The notes beneath the pieces were generated by a model. The model saw only the letters and a list, made by a program, of their open reading frames with translations. It had not been told where the DNA came from and did no database searches. A stretch of 55,699 nt of DNA. Source: an uncultured Alphaproteobacteria bacterium. GTDB lineage: Bacteria; Pseudomonadota; Alphaproteobacteria; RF32; CAG-239. Each line of letters begins with the position of its first letter. The first letter of the stretch is position 1. The stretch lies in the NCBI GenBank assembly GCA_944390355.1, contig CALXPT010000009.1, positions 1 through 55,699 of the forward strand, in the 5' to 3' direction. The position numbers and the translations under genes were made by a program. Of the stretch, positions 1 through 8,884 are shown piece after piece.

Positions 1-90
1 GGCAGGAATGCGGCCCTCACGACGACATGCGCGCGCTGCCCCCTTACCTGCTGTTTCACGCTTTTGAGCATTAAAAACTAAATCAGCCAT
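1..90 (-). CDS. rplY: 50S ribosomal protein L25 (bL25/Ctc family), N-terminal part only
   Basis: The complement of the window edge reads a clean 30-codon frame starting at the ATG at 90 and running off position 1. Its residues include the pattern KRETAGKGAARACRREGRIP, the conserved N-terminus of bacterial L25/Ctc proteins that bind 5S rRNA. An AGGA Shine-Dalgarno lies just upstream of the start. The rest of the gene is outside the window, so its length and any C-terminal Ctc extension cannot be judged. The neighbour inward is a broken IS element, so the native gene context on this side is disturbed. Confidence 0.85.
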   Translation of the reverse strand, partial: MADLVFNAQKRETAGKGAARACRREGRIPA

Positions 91-330
91 TTTTATATGT
101 CCTAAAAAATTGTTATACTAAACTATTTATTGGCCTCCAGGGGTGTCAATAAACAGTTTTTTTATACAACAAAATTTTGAAAATTCAAGCTTTATTTTGT
201 AGTGAGAGGTGTTTTTTTTGATTCTTTATTTTGTATGTGGCTAATTTTGTCTAGAATAGCAAAAGGGGGAATTGTAAGATTAAAAAGTAGCTGTAGGGAT
301 TATGAGATAAGAATTGTGGCTGAGGGGAAG
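91..330. other. Intergenic region between rplY and the IS remnant
   Basis: This region has no convincing gene. On the minus strand TTGACA (149 to 144) is followed by AT-rich sequence that could be the rplY promoter, with a weak -10. A motif GGCTAATTTTGTCTA at 239-253 recurs at 45312, 46000 and 46733 (see those entries). A 61-codon open frame at 202-387 has no homology I recognise and overlaps the IS end, so I do not call it. Confidence 0.5.
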
Positions 331-866
331 ATTATACTGCCCCAAGTTTCGGGAAAGCAAAAAAATGAGAGACGAAACAAGATTTAGGTGTAAACTAAGC
401 TAACTGAAAAGAGGGGTAGAAATGAAAGCTAAAAAATTATCAAACAAAGAAAAATTTGCCATAGTTTTAGAAGGCTTAAAAGGAGCCGGAGTTGCGGATA
501 TTTGCGCAAGATACGGCATATCGCAAGGCTGTTATTACAAACTTCGGGACAAGTTTTTATCAAACGCGGAAAATGTGTTTGATTTAGGAAAAGCCACGCA
601 AAACGAACAACGGCTTGTTGCCGAAAATATCAGGTTAAAACAATGCGTTGCCGATTTAACTTTGGAGATTAAAAAAATGAAGGTTGATAAGGTGCGCGGA
701 ATTTATAAGGTTTGTGAGGAGCGTAACCGTCAAGTCGTGAAGCTCGTCACAAGGCTTAAGTCCGAACATTCGTATTGGTGTTATCGGCGGATTTAAACAC
801 ACATGGAACATTTTTAATCATCAGACTCTACTATTTGCCGCTTGATAAACTTTGGGCAGTATAAAA
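331..866 (+). mobile_element. Internally deleted IS3-family-like element with terminal inverted repeats
   Basis: The left end TTATACTGCCCCAAGTTT (332-349) is matched in inverted orientation by AAACTTTGGGCAGTAT (847-862), with one mismatch over 16 bases. The enclosed open frame at 422-796 is a transposase remnant. At about 535 bp the element is far shorter than a complete IS3-type element, so most of the DDE-domain gene is missing. No clear target duplication is visible. The same left end recurs exactly, in reverse orientation, at 48173-48195, and in a diverged form at 45433-45450. Confidence 0.65.
422..796 (+). pseudogene. Truncated IS3-type transposase (OrfA plus the first residues of OrfB)
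   Basis: The 124-residue product begins with an OrfA-like helix-turn-helix (roughly residues 5-50, with KEKFAIVLEGLKG and DICARYGIS) followed by a leucine/charged helix to about residue 85. The last 35 residues end in VVKLVTRLKSEHSYWCYRRI, which resembles the OrfB start that normally precedes the integrase core. The frame stops there, so the DDE catalytic domain is absent and the protein cannot transpose DNA by itself. An SD-like GAGGGG precedes the ATG. It lies inside terminal inverted repeats, so it is a deletion derivative rather than a host regulator. Confidence 0.65.
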
Positions 867-878
867 AATGGAGAATTT

Positions 879-920
879 AAAAAGGGAAAACGGAGGCTTG
901 GGTCCTCCGTTTCCTTTTTA
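879..920 (-). terminator. Rho-independent terminator of the barrel-protein gene
   Basis: A stem pairs GGAAAACGGAGG with CCTCCGTTTCC, with one bulged A. A run of A on one side and T on the other makes it usable in both directions. It lies just past the stop codon of the minus-strand gene at 929. Confidence 0.75.
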
Positions 921-928
921 ACAATAAT

Positions 929-1684
929 TTATCTCAACACTTCGGCGTATGAGACTTTACGCCCCAAGCCGAAGGTGAACGTTACAGCCACCTGCAAATT
1001 AACGGCGGTTTTGGTCTTAGAGACAGCTTCGCCGTTAATCGACATCTTTGTGTCGTACTGGTACACAAAGCCTCTTAGGGAGAGCCCTAAGTTGTTTGTG
1101 TATCCGATGGCTTTTTTTATTTGGACTTCAGCACCTACCAGCCACGGGTTGGGTTTGCTTACGTTGTAGTCTGTGATCGGTTTCCCGTTAGAATCACATC
1201 CTTCCAACGTATATGAATATTTAATCTTCTGCGCTCCGGCGAAGGCTCCGAGGCTGATGCCCCAGTCTTTTCGCAAATCTATCGGGTCCCAGAAGGCACC
1301 CGCTACCGCGTGGAGGCCGAGTTCGGTTTCCTCGTGGAACTTGAACTGGCGTACACCAGCTCTTAATTCCCAGTGGAAACCTCGCTTTTGCTGTCCGATT
1401 ATTACTTCGCCTAACGGCTCGGTGGTGCTTAAGCCATCGATGTTAGGTAAGTTTAGGCCGGCACCGGCCCCCAAGAACCAGCCGGTGTATTTCTTGTACG
1501 ACGGCACGCCATCGTGCATCATTTCTACATACGGCTTGCCCTCCATTTTTTGGGCAAGCTTTGTATAATACGCCTCTGTGCAGGCGGTGGTCTGGTTCTT
1601 GTTTTCTTGGGCAGTTGCTGTTGTTGCGCCTGCAAAGCAGGCGATCATGGCGATTAAAGCCATGATGAAAATATTTTTTTTCAT
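929..1684 (-). CDS. Exported outer-membrane beta-barrel-like protein
   Basis: The 251-residue product has an N-terminal signal peptide (MKKNIFIMALIAMIACFAG, then an ATATAQ cleavage region at about residue 26). The mature part alternates short glycine/aromatic strands (WFLGAGAGLNL, FHWELRAGVRQF, WLVGAEVQI, LGLSLRGFVYQY) and ends with the strand VNLQVAVTFTFGLG. This is a small outer-membrane barrel pattern. I set the start at 1684 rather than upstream because only this ATG gives a signal peptide. No Shine-Dalgarno is present; the leader is an A-rich run, as in Bacteroidota. It follows the lipoprotein gene at 1816 by 131 bases on the same strand and may be cotranscribed with it. Family assignment is tentative. 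Confidence 0.6.
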   Translation of the reverse strand: MKKNIFIMALIAMIACFAGATTATAQENKNQTTACTEAYYTKLAQKMEGKPYVEMMHDGVPSYKKYTGWFLGAGAGLNLPNIDGLSTTEPLGEVIIGQQKRGFHWELRAGVRQFKFHEETELGLHAVAGAFWDPIDLRKDWGISLGAFAGAQKIKYSYTLEGCDSNGKPITDYNVSKPNPWLVGAEVQIKKAIGYTNNLGLSLRGFVYQYDTKMSINGEAVSKTKTAVNLQVAVTFTFGLGRKVSYAEVLR

Positions 1685-1706
1685 TTTTTTTTTGATTAAT
1701 AGTGAA

Positions 1707-1747
1707 GAGAGCAAGGGGGAGATTTGTTGTTTTAGCCCCTCGCTCTC
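1707..1747 (-). promoter_or_regulatory. Hairpin in the 5' leader of the barrel-protein gene
   Basis: GAGAGCAAGGGG (1707-1718) pairs with CCCCTCGCTCTC (1736-1747) with one mismatch around a 17-base loop. In the minus-strand transcript the stem ends about 22 bases before the start codon, leaving the A-rich initiation region single stranded. It could stabilise the mRNA or separate the two cistrons. There is no direct U-run, so it is not a typical terminator. Confidence 0.4.
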
Positions 1748-1815
1748 GAAAAAAAATTCTTTCCTATCTTATCCTTCATCTGACAGGGCGTAGGATGCTC
1801 TGTCTGAAGTTGTTA

Positions 1816-4800
1816 TCATTTTGCACGTTTCGGGAAAGTGTATGATACTCCACCGCGGTTTGAAGTTACGGTATATGTACCATCACCATTGTCCTTGGGT
1901 GTACAGCCGATATATGGGCTGTCATAACCGTTGTACACAAATGCCTGCATCGGAACGGCGGCATAGCCTTTGTTCCAAGAGTATGTGTGGTTAACGGTTT
2001 CCAAGGTGCCAATCTGTCCGTTCACAAGGGTATTACCCCAAGTGGTGGAAGTTGCCCCGTTGCTGGCGACATGAGTGCCGTCAGCATAATGTGCAATAAT
2101 GACAATGCCTGACAAACCAGAATCGGTTACAGAAACCGTACAGTCGAAGCTTGTTGCCTCAATGTAATCCTTTTCAGGATTTTCGGGTTCATCCGGTTCT
2201 TCTTCTTTCTCAATGGTTTCAACAGCTGTGTCGCTATCGCTAGCGATTTCTACACCGTCTGCATACAACTTACCCGTGAAGGTATAGGTGTTGCTGGTGG
2301 CTGTTGATGCGGTTTTGTTAACTTCACCTGTTACGGTTCCGTCAACAGTCAATGTGTAGGTTTCTCCCATATAAGTGATGGGATATTCAGTCTGCAGTGA
2401 AGCAGATACCACATTGTTACCGCGGTTGCTGCCAAAGGTGTAATCCTTGGCAGATGTATATGAGAATGAAGAAGCATTCAATGTCAGACCGGTCGGGTTG
2501 CCTGCGGCTACCGTCCAGTCGTTGCAGGCTACTACGCTTGTGCTACCGATAATGTCTCGGCTGTCTTCAACAGTCTTGTTCAGCTCTGTTTTGATGCTAT
2601 GTTTCTCAACATAGTTGAAGTACAGCTTTTTATCGGCGCGAACACCAATTTTTTCAACGAAGTATGTTACTTCGTCTTCGTCCGGTGTTTCTTCTTCTTC
2701 AATGGTTTCGATGCAAGTGTCGCTATCACTAGCAACCTCCACACCGTCAGCATACAACTTAGCCGTAAAGGTATAAGTGTTTGCTGTAGATGTTGAAGAA
2801 GTGCGTGCTATTTCAGCCTTCACTTCACCTGCGATATTCAAAGTGAATGTCTGGCCGTAGAAGTTAATCGGGTATGAAGTCTTCAGAGAAGCCTTCGCCG
2901 TATTTACTCCACGGTTAGAATTAAATGAATAATCGCGGGCAGCATCGTAAGTGATGCTGGTTGTGTAAAGGCTGATGCCTGTGGTCGTTGCGGTTGCCGT
3001 CCAGTCGCTGCATGCGATGGCGGAGATTGCTTTTTCGATTGGAGTCGACTTTCTTGTTCTACTATTTTCGGTTACGTTGACCGTGTGGGTCAAAACCTCA
3101 TAGTAATACAAGTTGCCGTTTTCGACTTTATCCTTTTCAATGTTCGGGATAACTTCGTCAACCGGTTTGTCTTCTTCAATCGCCTTGGTGTATTCAACCT
3201 CCTGACTCTTGGTTATGATGGCAGAAGAACCGTTAAACAAAGAGTAGTTGATTAAATCCAAATAAGTCTCAGATGTTTCTGTAGACTTAATCGGGTTAAC
3301 ACCCATCTCAATACCAACTTTTGAAACACTGTATTTTTTATCCCATACGAGGATGTCGAATCCGTCAATATGGTAATAAATATTCTCACGACCCTTAACA
3401 GTGGCCTCATGCGTAAAGTCCGCATAAGTCCATGTAGAAGTGTATTCTACATAGTCGAAAGAATAATTTACTTCAGTGTCGCTTGTGCGGCGTACCTCGG
3501 TCAGACCGGGGTTGGCGGCGTTATATAGACGGACAGCCGTTGCTTTGCGGCTGTCGAGACCAAACTGGGCAGCCAAAGAGATGTCCATGGCAGTTCTTGT
3601 TTCTCCTGCCTTGTTGTACACGATTACCAGCGTCCATTTGATGATACCGCCTTCTTCGTGTTCGTTCTCTTTATATGCAGAGATGATGAAATCATCATCT
3701 TCGTCGCCACCACCGATTTCTCCGTTTTCTACCTTAACCAAGGTCAAAGTAGAAGATAACTCCTTGCTTTCAGAACCATAGGTTCCGTTGGCTTTGAAGT
3801 TAATCGGGAGACGGTTGCCAGAAATTCCATTATCACTAATGGATTTTTCAGCGATTTCGGCTGCGCAATACTGTGGTTGGAACTCCTTGCCGTTTGGCAA
3901 GATAATTGTCGGGTATTCCCAATAACCTGCAAAGGTCATGGTACCACGATTTGTCTTCATTGTTAAGGTGTTCTTCATGCCAGTCAGTGTGATTGTACAT
4001 CCATACTGGCTGTCATTACGAACTTCTCCTGTTCTTATATTCTCTGCCTTGGATGCAGGAGACTTCGTGTAGGAGAGTTCTGTTACCTTAACCTCTTTAT
4101 TGGCCGGAGCCTCAAAAGAGTGAGAACGTGTGTAGCTCAGAGTTCCAACAGTTGTCGTTGAGCCGTCGCTCCAGATCTCAGACAAGTCTCCTGACCAGCT
4201 GTCGCCGTTCAGTTTTTCATTGATTACGTCGTAATCAACTACTTCCTTGTCATCTCCGTCCGGCGGCAGGATGCTACCACCTTCTTTTGCCACCTTGAAC
4301 GGTCTTTCAATCGTCAAGGTTCTTGTTTCGTTATCTACAGTGACAATGCCGGAAATGGCTGCCACTTTAACGATGTAATTTTCTTCTTCTTTTACTGTGC
4401 GAACATTGGTGCCCTCATATTCATAAGAGACAACGATATCGCACAAATCTGTTTTTGCTACGCCGGCAATTGTCAGCGATGAAACAGATTTTGAAGAAGA
4501 GGCTAAGAAAGCGATTTTGCTCCCTGCGCCCCAATCCAAGAATGTTACGGTACCATTGCTGGTCTCGCGAGTTTCTTGTGTTGGGTCAGCGTCGAACAGG
4601 TTGGCGTTGTCGGTAGCGACATACAATGTGTCGCGGTAACCAAATGCTACTGCAGCGGCGTTGATGTTGTATTCCGGAGCTGCCATTTGAGTGGTGCCGT
4701 CGGAATAAACAATTGTTGCATTGTATTTCAACAAAACGTTGGCGTATGCGCCACCGTCTGCTGCTGCAACAGTATATTCTTCACCGCGTGTCAGTGTAGC

Positions 4801-5061
4801 GTTTTTTGATGACCATTCAATGTTCTGCACGGGGCAGTCACCGTTTATGTGGTCAACTCTTACGACTGTTTTTTCCGGATCGGGATTTGTGTTCGGGTCA
4901 TCACAGTCGGTGCAACCGACTGAGTAGTTTAGATCGTCTTCGTTGCCGGTGTCGCAACCGGTCATTGTGAAGACGAACATCATAACTAATGCGCAGAGCG
5001 CCATAGTGGCGCTATTCACTACAGATGCGCACGCTGTAGCGAAGTTTTTCATTTTTCTCAT
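1816..5061 (-). CDS. Large surface lipoprotein with internal repeats, function unknown
   Basis: The 1081-residue product has a lipoprotein signal peptide with lipobox FTMTGC (Cys36) followed by acidic residues (DTGNEDD), which resembles the surface-export signal of Bacteroidota lipoproteins. The mature part is rich in T, S, E and D, with beta-type patterns. Residues about 631-790 and 791-955 are two copies of one domain, each with a Cys-x-DWT motif, SNRG, YP(I)xxYGxT and KLYADGVE(V/I)ASDSDT. A weaker third copy with TNRG sits near residues 300-445, and VTSNRGGVSYTFP forms the C-terminus. No enzyme motif is visible; an adhesin or cell-surface binding role is only an inference. The leader is A/T-rich with no SD. 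Gene style differs from the adjacent ppdK, suggesting acquisition by transfer. Confidence 0.6.
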   Translation of the reverse strand: MRKMKNFATACASVVNSATMALCALVMMFVFTMTGCDTGNEDDLNYSVGCTDCDDPNTNPDPEKTVVRVDHINGDCPVQNIEWSSKNATLTRGEEYTVAAADGGAYANVLLKYNATIVYSDGTTQMAAPEYNINAAAVAFGYRDTLYVATDNANLFDADPTQETRETSNGTVTFLDWGAGSKIAFLASSSKSVSSLTIAGVAKTDLCDIVVSYEYEGTNVRTVKEEENYIVKVAAISGIVTVDNETRTLTIERPFKVAKEGGSILPPDGDDKEVVDYDVINEKLNGDSWSGDLSEIWSDGSTTTVGTLSYTRSHSFEAPANKEVKVTELSYTKSPASKAENIRTGEVRNDSQYGCTITLTGMKNTLTMKTNRGTMTFAGYWEYPTIILPNGKEFQPQYCAAEIAEKSISDNGISGNRLPINFKANGTYGSESKELSSTLTLVKVENGEIGGGDEDDDFIISAYKENEHEEGGIIKWTLVIVYNKAGETRTAMDISLAAQFGLDSRKATAVRLYNAANPGLTEVRRTSDTEVNYSFDYVEYTSTWTYADFTHEATVKGRENIYYHIDGFDILVWDKKYSVSKVGIEMGVNPIKSTETSETYLDLINYSLFNGSSAIITKSQEVEYTKAIEEDKPVDEVIPNIEKDKVENGNLYYYEVLTHTVNVTENSRTRKSTPIEKAISAIACSDWTATATTTGISLYTTSITYDAARDYSFNSNRGVNTAKASLKTSYPINFYGQTFTLNIAGEVKAEIARTSSTSTANTYTFTAKLYADGVEVASDSDTCIETIEEEETPDEDEVTYFVEKIGVRADKKLYFNYVEKHSIKTELNKTVEDSRDIIGSTSVVACNDWTVAAGNPTGLTLNASSFSYTSAKDYTFGSNRGNNVVSASLQTEYPITYMGETYTLTVDGTVTGEVNKTASTATSNTYTFTGKLYADGVEIASDSDTAVETIEKEEEPDEPENPEKDYIEATSFDCTVSVTDSGLSGIVIIAHYADGTHVASNGATSTTWGNTLVNGQIGTLETVNHTYSWNKGYAAVPMQAFVYNGYDSPYIGCTPKDNGDGTYTVTSNRGGVSYTFPKRAK

Positions 5062-5816
5062 TTTCTTAAATTTTATTTATTATTATTTTTTTTGTTTTAG
5101 AAATATGTTGAGTCTCAAGTTTCAGGCGGTTTAGGCGTTGAAGCTTGAGATGATTGAAAAATTTTGAACTCCGCTGGAAGCACGTATGCCGCAGAGAATT
5201 ATGTCGTATTAGTATGATGAACCGCAAACCGAATTTGGCCTGATGTTTGCAACTTCAATATAAAGATAAGATTAGGTCAAAACTTTTTTAATTCATTAAT
5301 CAAAAATGTTATGAACATAAAATATCTTCCTTCAGATAATTTAATCATAATAACTGAAGACATACTAATTTTTTGTCAATTTTAGAATAACATAAATATT
5401 TACAAAACGCAATAGAAAACTTAAATCTTAATGATTGGTTTATATTTTGCGGACAATAAAAATATTTTTATTTGTCAAAAATGAGTCGAAAATGTTTTTT
5501 GAAAGTCCCAGCTGCCAAGCCTTTGCCCTAATGAGCGGATTTTTACACGACCTCTTTTAAACTTAGTCGCTTGAAAATATACAAAATATTGTAGAATCCT
5601 AGACTCAAAAAATAGGCGTCTAAGCGGATGAAACGAATCGGAAAAATACTAATTTTTGCTAAAATCGATTCTTTTTGCCCCCTAAACCCCCTTTTCGGAT
5701 TCGTGCCTTGGCTCTTTTGCCTCCCCGTTAGGCGATGTTTGTGTGCCTCAATTGAAAATTTTTCTTGAAGAATCTTGAATCTTGTTATAAATTCGTGCCA
5801 GTTTGATAACTGTATT
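5062..5816. other. Long intergenic region upstream of ppdK
   Basis: About 750 bases contain no plausible gene on either strand. The part next to the lipoprotein gene is a T/A-rich leader. The centre (5260-5500) is very AT-rich. The stretch 5640-5760 contains runs of C and mixed-composition sequence with no recognisable element. TTATAAATTC at about 5784 is a possible -10 region for ppdK, but the matching -35 is poor. The abrupt change of style between the lipoprotein gene and ppdK falls inside this gap. Confidence 0.4.
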
Positions 5817-5900
5817 GACTGCGAATCAAACTCGTCCGCTCGTGCGGCTCGGCGGATATCCGCTCGGTCGCCTACCCGCGGGAAGTCTGTAATTGCAGTC
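5817..5900 (+). promoter_or_regulatory. GC-rich structured leader upstream of ppdK
   Basis: GACTGC (5817-5822) can pair with GCAGTC (5895-5900). This encloses smaller hairpins, including CCGCTCGTGCGG and the perfect palindrome GCGGATATCCGC. The segment is visibly more GC-rich than its surroundings and ends about 30 bases before the ppdK Shine-Dalgarno. It may be a structured 5' untranslated region. I do not recognise a known riboswitch class. Confidence 0.4.
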
Positions 5901-5943
5901 TTGTTTTAACTTATTAATAAAGCGAATAGGAGCTATATTGACC

Positions 5944-8616
5944 ATGAGTAAATGGGTTTATACATTTGGTAACGGTAACGCCGAAGGCGATGCCACCATG
6001 CGCAATCTCCTCGGCGGTAAAGGCGCTAACCTTGCTGAAATGAACAAGGTCGGCTTGCCCGTGCCCCCTGGATTTACTGTAACTACTGAAGTTTGCACTT
6101 ATTATTACAATAATAATCATACCTATCCGGCCGACCTTAAAGAACAGGTTAAAGAAGCCGTCGCAGGTGTGGAAAAAATTATGGGCAAAAAATTTGCCGA
6201 TGCCGAAAACCCCTTGCTCTTCTCTGTTCGTTCAGGCGCAAGAGTGTCAATGCCGGGGATGATGGATACCGTCCTTAACCTCGGTTTGAATGACGAAACC
6301 GTTAAGGCTCTCGCTAAGGCTTCCGGCTCTGAGAGATTTGCTTATGACTCTTATCGCCGCTTCTTGCAGATGTTCTCCGATGTTGTGCTCGGTGCAGACC
6401 TCGAACTCTATGAAGAAGCTCTCGAAAATATGAAAAAATCTAAAGGCTATAAGTCTGATACCGATTTGACCGCCGAAGATTTGAAAGAACTCGTTAAACA
6501 ATACAAAGAAATTGGTCAGAAAATCGGTAAAGTCGTACCGCAAGATCCTTGGGAACAACTCTGGGCCGGTATCGGCGCCGTGTTCGGCTCTTGGATGGTC
6601 GACCGTGCTATCACTTATCGTAAATTGAACAATATTCCAGGCGATTGGGGTACTGCCGTTAACGTGCAGACCATGGTATTCGGTAATGCCGGTGATGACT
6701 GCGCTACCGGTGTTTGCTTCTCTCGCGATCCTGCTACCGGTGAAAATGTTTATTACGGTGAATACCTCGTTAATGCTCAAGGTGAAGACGTTGTGGCCGG
6801 TATTCGTACCCCGCAACCGATGGGCTCTAAAGGCGATGGTACTTCTTTGGAAGAAAAATGGCCTCACCTCTATAAAGAACTTGTTGATGTTCGCAATAAG
6901 CTCGAAGCTCACTACAAAGATATGCAGGATATGGAATTCACCATTCAACACGGTAAACTCTGGATGTTGCAATGCCGTAACGGTAAACGTACCGCTCAGG
7001 CAGCCGTTCGTATGGCTGTGGAAATGGTTGAAGAAGGTTTGCTCACCAAAGAAGAAGCTATTATGCGCGTCGGGGCTGACCAATTAGACCAACTCTTGCA
7101 CCCAATGCTTGACCCGAAGGCTAAGAGAGATGTTATTGCTACCGGTTTGCCGGCTTCTCCTGGTGCCGCTGTCGGTCGCGCCGTGTTCAACGCCGCTGAT
7201 GCTGAAGCTTGGGCCGCTAAAGGTGAAAAAGTTATCCTTATCCGTAACGAAACTTCTCCGGAAGATATCGGCGGTATGCACGCTTCTCAAGGTGTTATCA
7301 CCGCTCGCGGCGGTATGACTTCTCACGCTGCCGTGGTTGCTCGCGGTATGGGTACGCCTTGCGTTTCCGGTTCTCACGAAATTCATATCGACTACTCTAA
7401 AAAGACTATGACAACCGATAAAGGTGTTGTTATCAATGAAGGCGATTGGGTTTCTTTGGACGGTTCTAAAGGTCAAATCATTAATGGTAAAATGCCGACC
7501 GTTGAAGCTGATACAAACTCCGGTGACTTCGGTAAATTAATGGGCTGGGTGGATGAAATCCGCACAATGGAAGTTCGCGCTAATGCCGAAACTCCGAAAG
7601 ATGCTCAACAAGCTCGCGAATTCGGTGCTCAGGGTATCGGTTTGGCTCGTACCGAACATATGTTCTTTGATGCTGACAGAATTCCTGATATGCGTGCCAT
7701 GATCCTTTCTGAAACAGAAGAAGGTCGCCGCGCCGCTTTGGCTCGTTTGTTGCCGTATCAAAAGCAAGACTTTAAGGCTTTGTTCAAAATTATGGACGGT
7801 CTGCCGGTTAATGTTCGTTTGCTTGATCCGCCTCTTCACGAATTTTTGCCGCACACTGATGCTGAAATGCAGGAATTGGCTAACAAGATGGGCATGACAC
7901 TCGAAAAAGTTAAACAACGCGCCGCTTCTTTGCATGAAGCTAACCCGATGCTCGGTCATCGCGGTTGCCGTTTGCCGATTACTTATCCGGAAATTTGCGA
8001 AATGCAAACCCGCGCTATCTTGGAAGCCGCTTTGGAATGCCAAGATGAAGGTATTAAGGTTTTGCCTGAAATCGAAGTTCCTTTGACAGGTTCTAAGAAA
8101 GAGCTTGATATCGTTAAAAACATTATCGATACAACCGCTGAAAAAGTATTCGCCGAGAAAGGCAAAAAGATTAAGTATGAAGTCGGTTCTATGATTGAGT
8201 TGCCTCGCGCTGCTCTTCAAGCTGACGAATTGGCTAAATCTGCCGAGTTCTTCGGTTTTGGTACAAACGATTTGACCCAAACAACTTTGGGTATGAGCCG
8301 TGATGATACCGGTGCTATTCTTGATGAATATCGCGCTCGCGGTGTTTATGTGGCTGATCCGTTTGCATCTATTGATGTTGATGGTGTTGGTATGCTCGTT
8401 AAAATGGCTTGTGAAAAAGCTCGTAGCACTAACCCGACCATTACACTCGGTGTTTGTGGTGAACATGGCGGCGATCCGGCATCTATCAACTTCTTCCAGA
8501 CTTGCGACATGAACTATGTTTCTTGTTCTCCATTCCGTGTGCCTGTTGCTCGTTTGGCAGCAGCTCAAGCAGCGGTGAAGTATGGAAAGAGTAAGGCGTC
8601 TAAAAAGGCCGCATAA
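5944..8616 (+). CDS. ppdK: Pyruvate, phosphate dikinase
   Basis: This cytosolic enzyme interconverts pyruvate, ATP and phosphate with phosphoenolpyruvate, AMP and diphosphate. The 890-residue length matches bacterial PPDK. The order of domains is intact: an N-terminal ATP-grasp nucleotide-binding region (GGKGANLAEM near residue 25), the phosphohistidine swivel domain with GGMTSHAAVVARGMGTP (catalytic His461), and the C-terminal PEP-binding TIM barrel with GVCGEHGGDP (catalytic Cys838). The start at 5944 is fixed by the Shine-Dalgarno AGGAGC upstream and by the family N-terminus MSKWVYTFG; an in-frame ATG at 5893 would add an unconserved extension. The gene stands alone and is followed two bases later by a palindromic repeat array. 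With the PFK at 40314 it suggests a glycolysis that can recycle phosphate-bond energy. Confidence 0.97.
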   Translation: MSKWVYTFGNGNAEGDATMRNLLGGKGANLAEMNKVGLPVPPGFTVTTEVCTYYYNNNHTYPADLKEQVKEAVAGVEKIMGKKFADAENPLLFSVRSGARVSMPGMMDTVLNLGLNDETVKALAKASGSERFAYDSYRRFLQMFSDVVLGADLELYEEALENMKKSKGYKSDTDLTAEDLKELVKQYKEIGQKIGKVVPQDPWEQLWAGIGAVFGSWMVDRAITYRKLNNIPGDWGTAVNVQTMVFGNAGDDCATGVCFSRDPATGENVYYGEYLVNAQGEDVVAGIRTPQPMGSKGDGTSLEEKWPHLYKELVDVRNKLEAHYKDMQDMEFTIQHGKLWMLQCRNGKRTAQAAVRMAVEMVEEGLLTKEEAIMRVGADQLDQLLHPMLDPKAKRDVIATGLPASPGAAVGRAVFNAADAEAWAAKGEKVILIRNETSPEDIGGMHASQGVITARGGMTSHAAVVARGMGTPCVSGSHEIHIDYSKKTMTTDKGVVINEGDWVSLDGSKGQIINGKMPTVEADTNSGDFGKLMGWVDEIRTMEVRANAETPKDAQQAREFGAQGIGLARTEHMFFDADRIPDMRAMILSETEEGRRAALARLLPYQKQDFKALFKIMDGLPVNVRLLDPPLHEFLPHTDAEMQELANKMGMTLEKVKQRAASLHEANPMLGHRGCRLPITYPEICEMQTRAILEAALECQDEGIKVLPEIEVPLTGSKKELDIVKNIIDTTAEKVFAEKGKKIKYEVGSMIELPRAALQADELAKSAEFFGFGTNDLTQTTLGMSRDDTGAILDEYRARGVYVADPFASIDVDGVGMLVKMACEKARSTNPTITLGVCGEHGGDPASINFFQTCDMNYVSCSPFRVPVARLAAAQAAVKYGKSKASKKAA

Positions 8617-8618
8617 TT

Positions 8619-8740
8619 AAACTGTGTATAACGGGCGACTAATACAGATTTTGCGGATAGGAAAAATGCTCACCTACTTCTATGTAGGCTCCGCTTTTTC
8701 CTTCCTGAAATCTTATTATTCGCCTCGTTCTCCACAGTTT
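8619..8740. repeat. Long imperfect palindrome, copy 1
   Basis: The element begins AAACTGTG and ends CACAGTTT. Arms AACGGGCGACTAATA and TATTATTCGCCTCGTT pair with small bulges, then GGAAAAATGC pairs with GCTTTTTCC around an apical stem CCTAC-TTCTAT-GTAGG. It starts two bases after the ppdK stop codon, so it could act as the 3' end of that mRNA. Related copies are listed separately at 8885, 9147, 9273, 9908, 25968, 26086, 26212, 26344 and 26855. Confidence 0.85.
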
Positions 8741-8880
8741 AAGTCATAGAAGATTTATCTAGCGGTTATTTAGAAATCACTCTATCTGACTCGCTATCTG
8801 GATTTTTTGAAGATTTATTTAGAGGCATTTCTCGTAGCTAGAAATGCCTCTATTTGTAACTGTTCTACCCAGTTTTAAGT
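8741..8880. repeat. Spacer repeat with AGAGGCATTTCT palindrome, copy 1
   Basis: A 140-base segment following palindrome copy 1 is repeated almost exactly at 9009-9146 and with changes at 9396-9535. Its core AGAGGCATTTCT-CGTAGCT-AGAAATGCCTCT (8821-8851) is a perfect 12-base-pair hairpin. The same AGAGGCATTT/AGAAATGCCTCT arms are built into the palindrome at 25968, so the two repeat types share parts. Confidence 0.75.
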
Positions 8881-8884
8881 CGTA

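Noticed and set aside
202..387. 61-codon open frame before the IS remnant
   Set aside because: No homology, overlaps the IS terminal repeat and has no ribosome site.
6247..8568. Long antisense open frames within ppdK
   Set aside because: They are codon-bias shadows of a well-conserved gene, with no start signals and no recognisable products.
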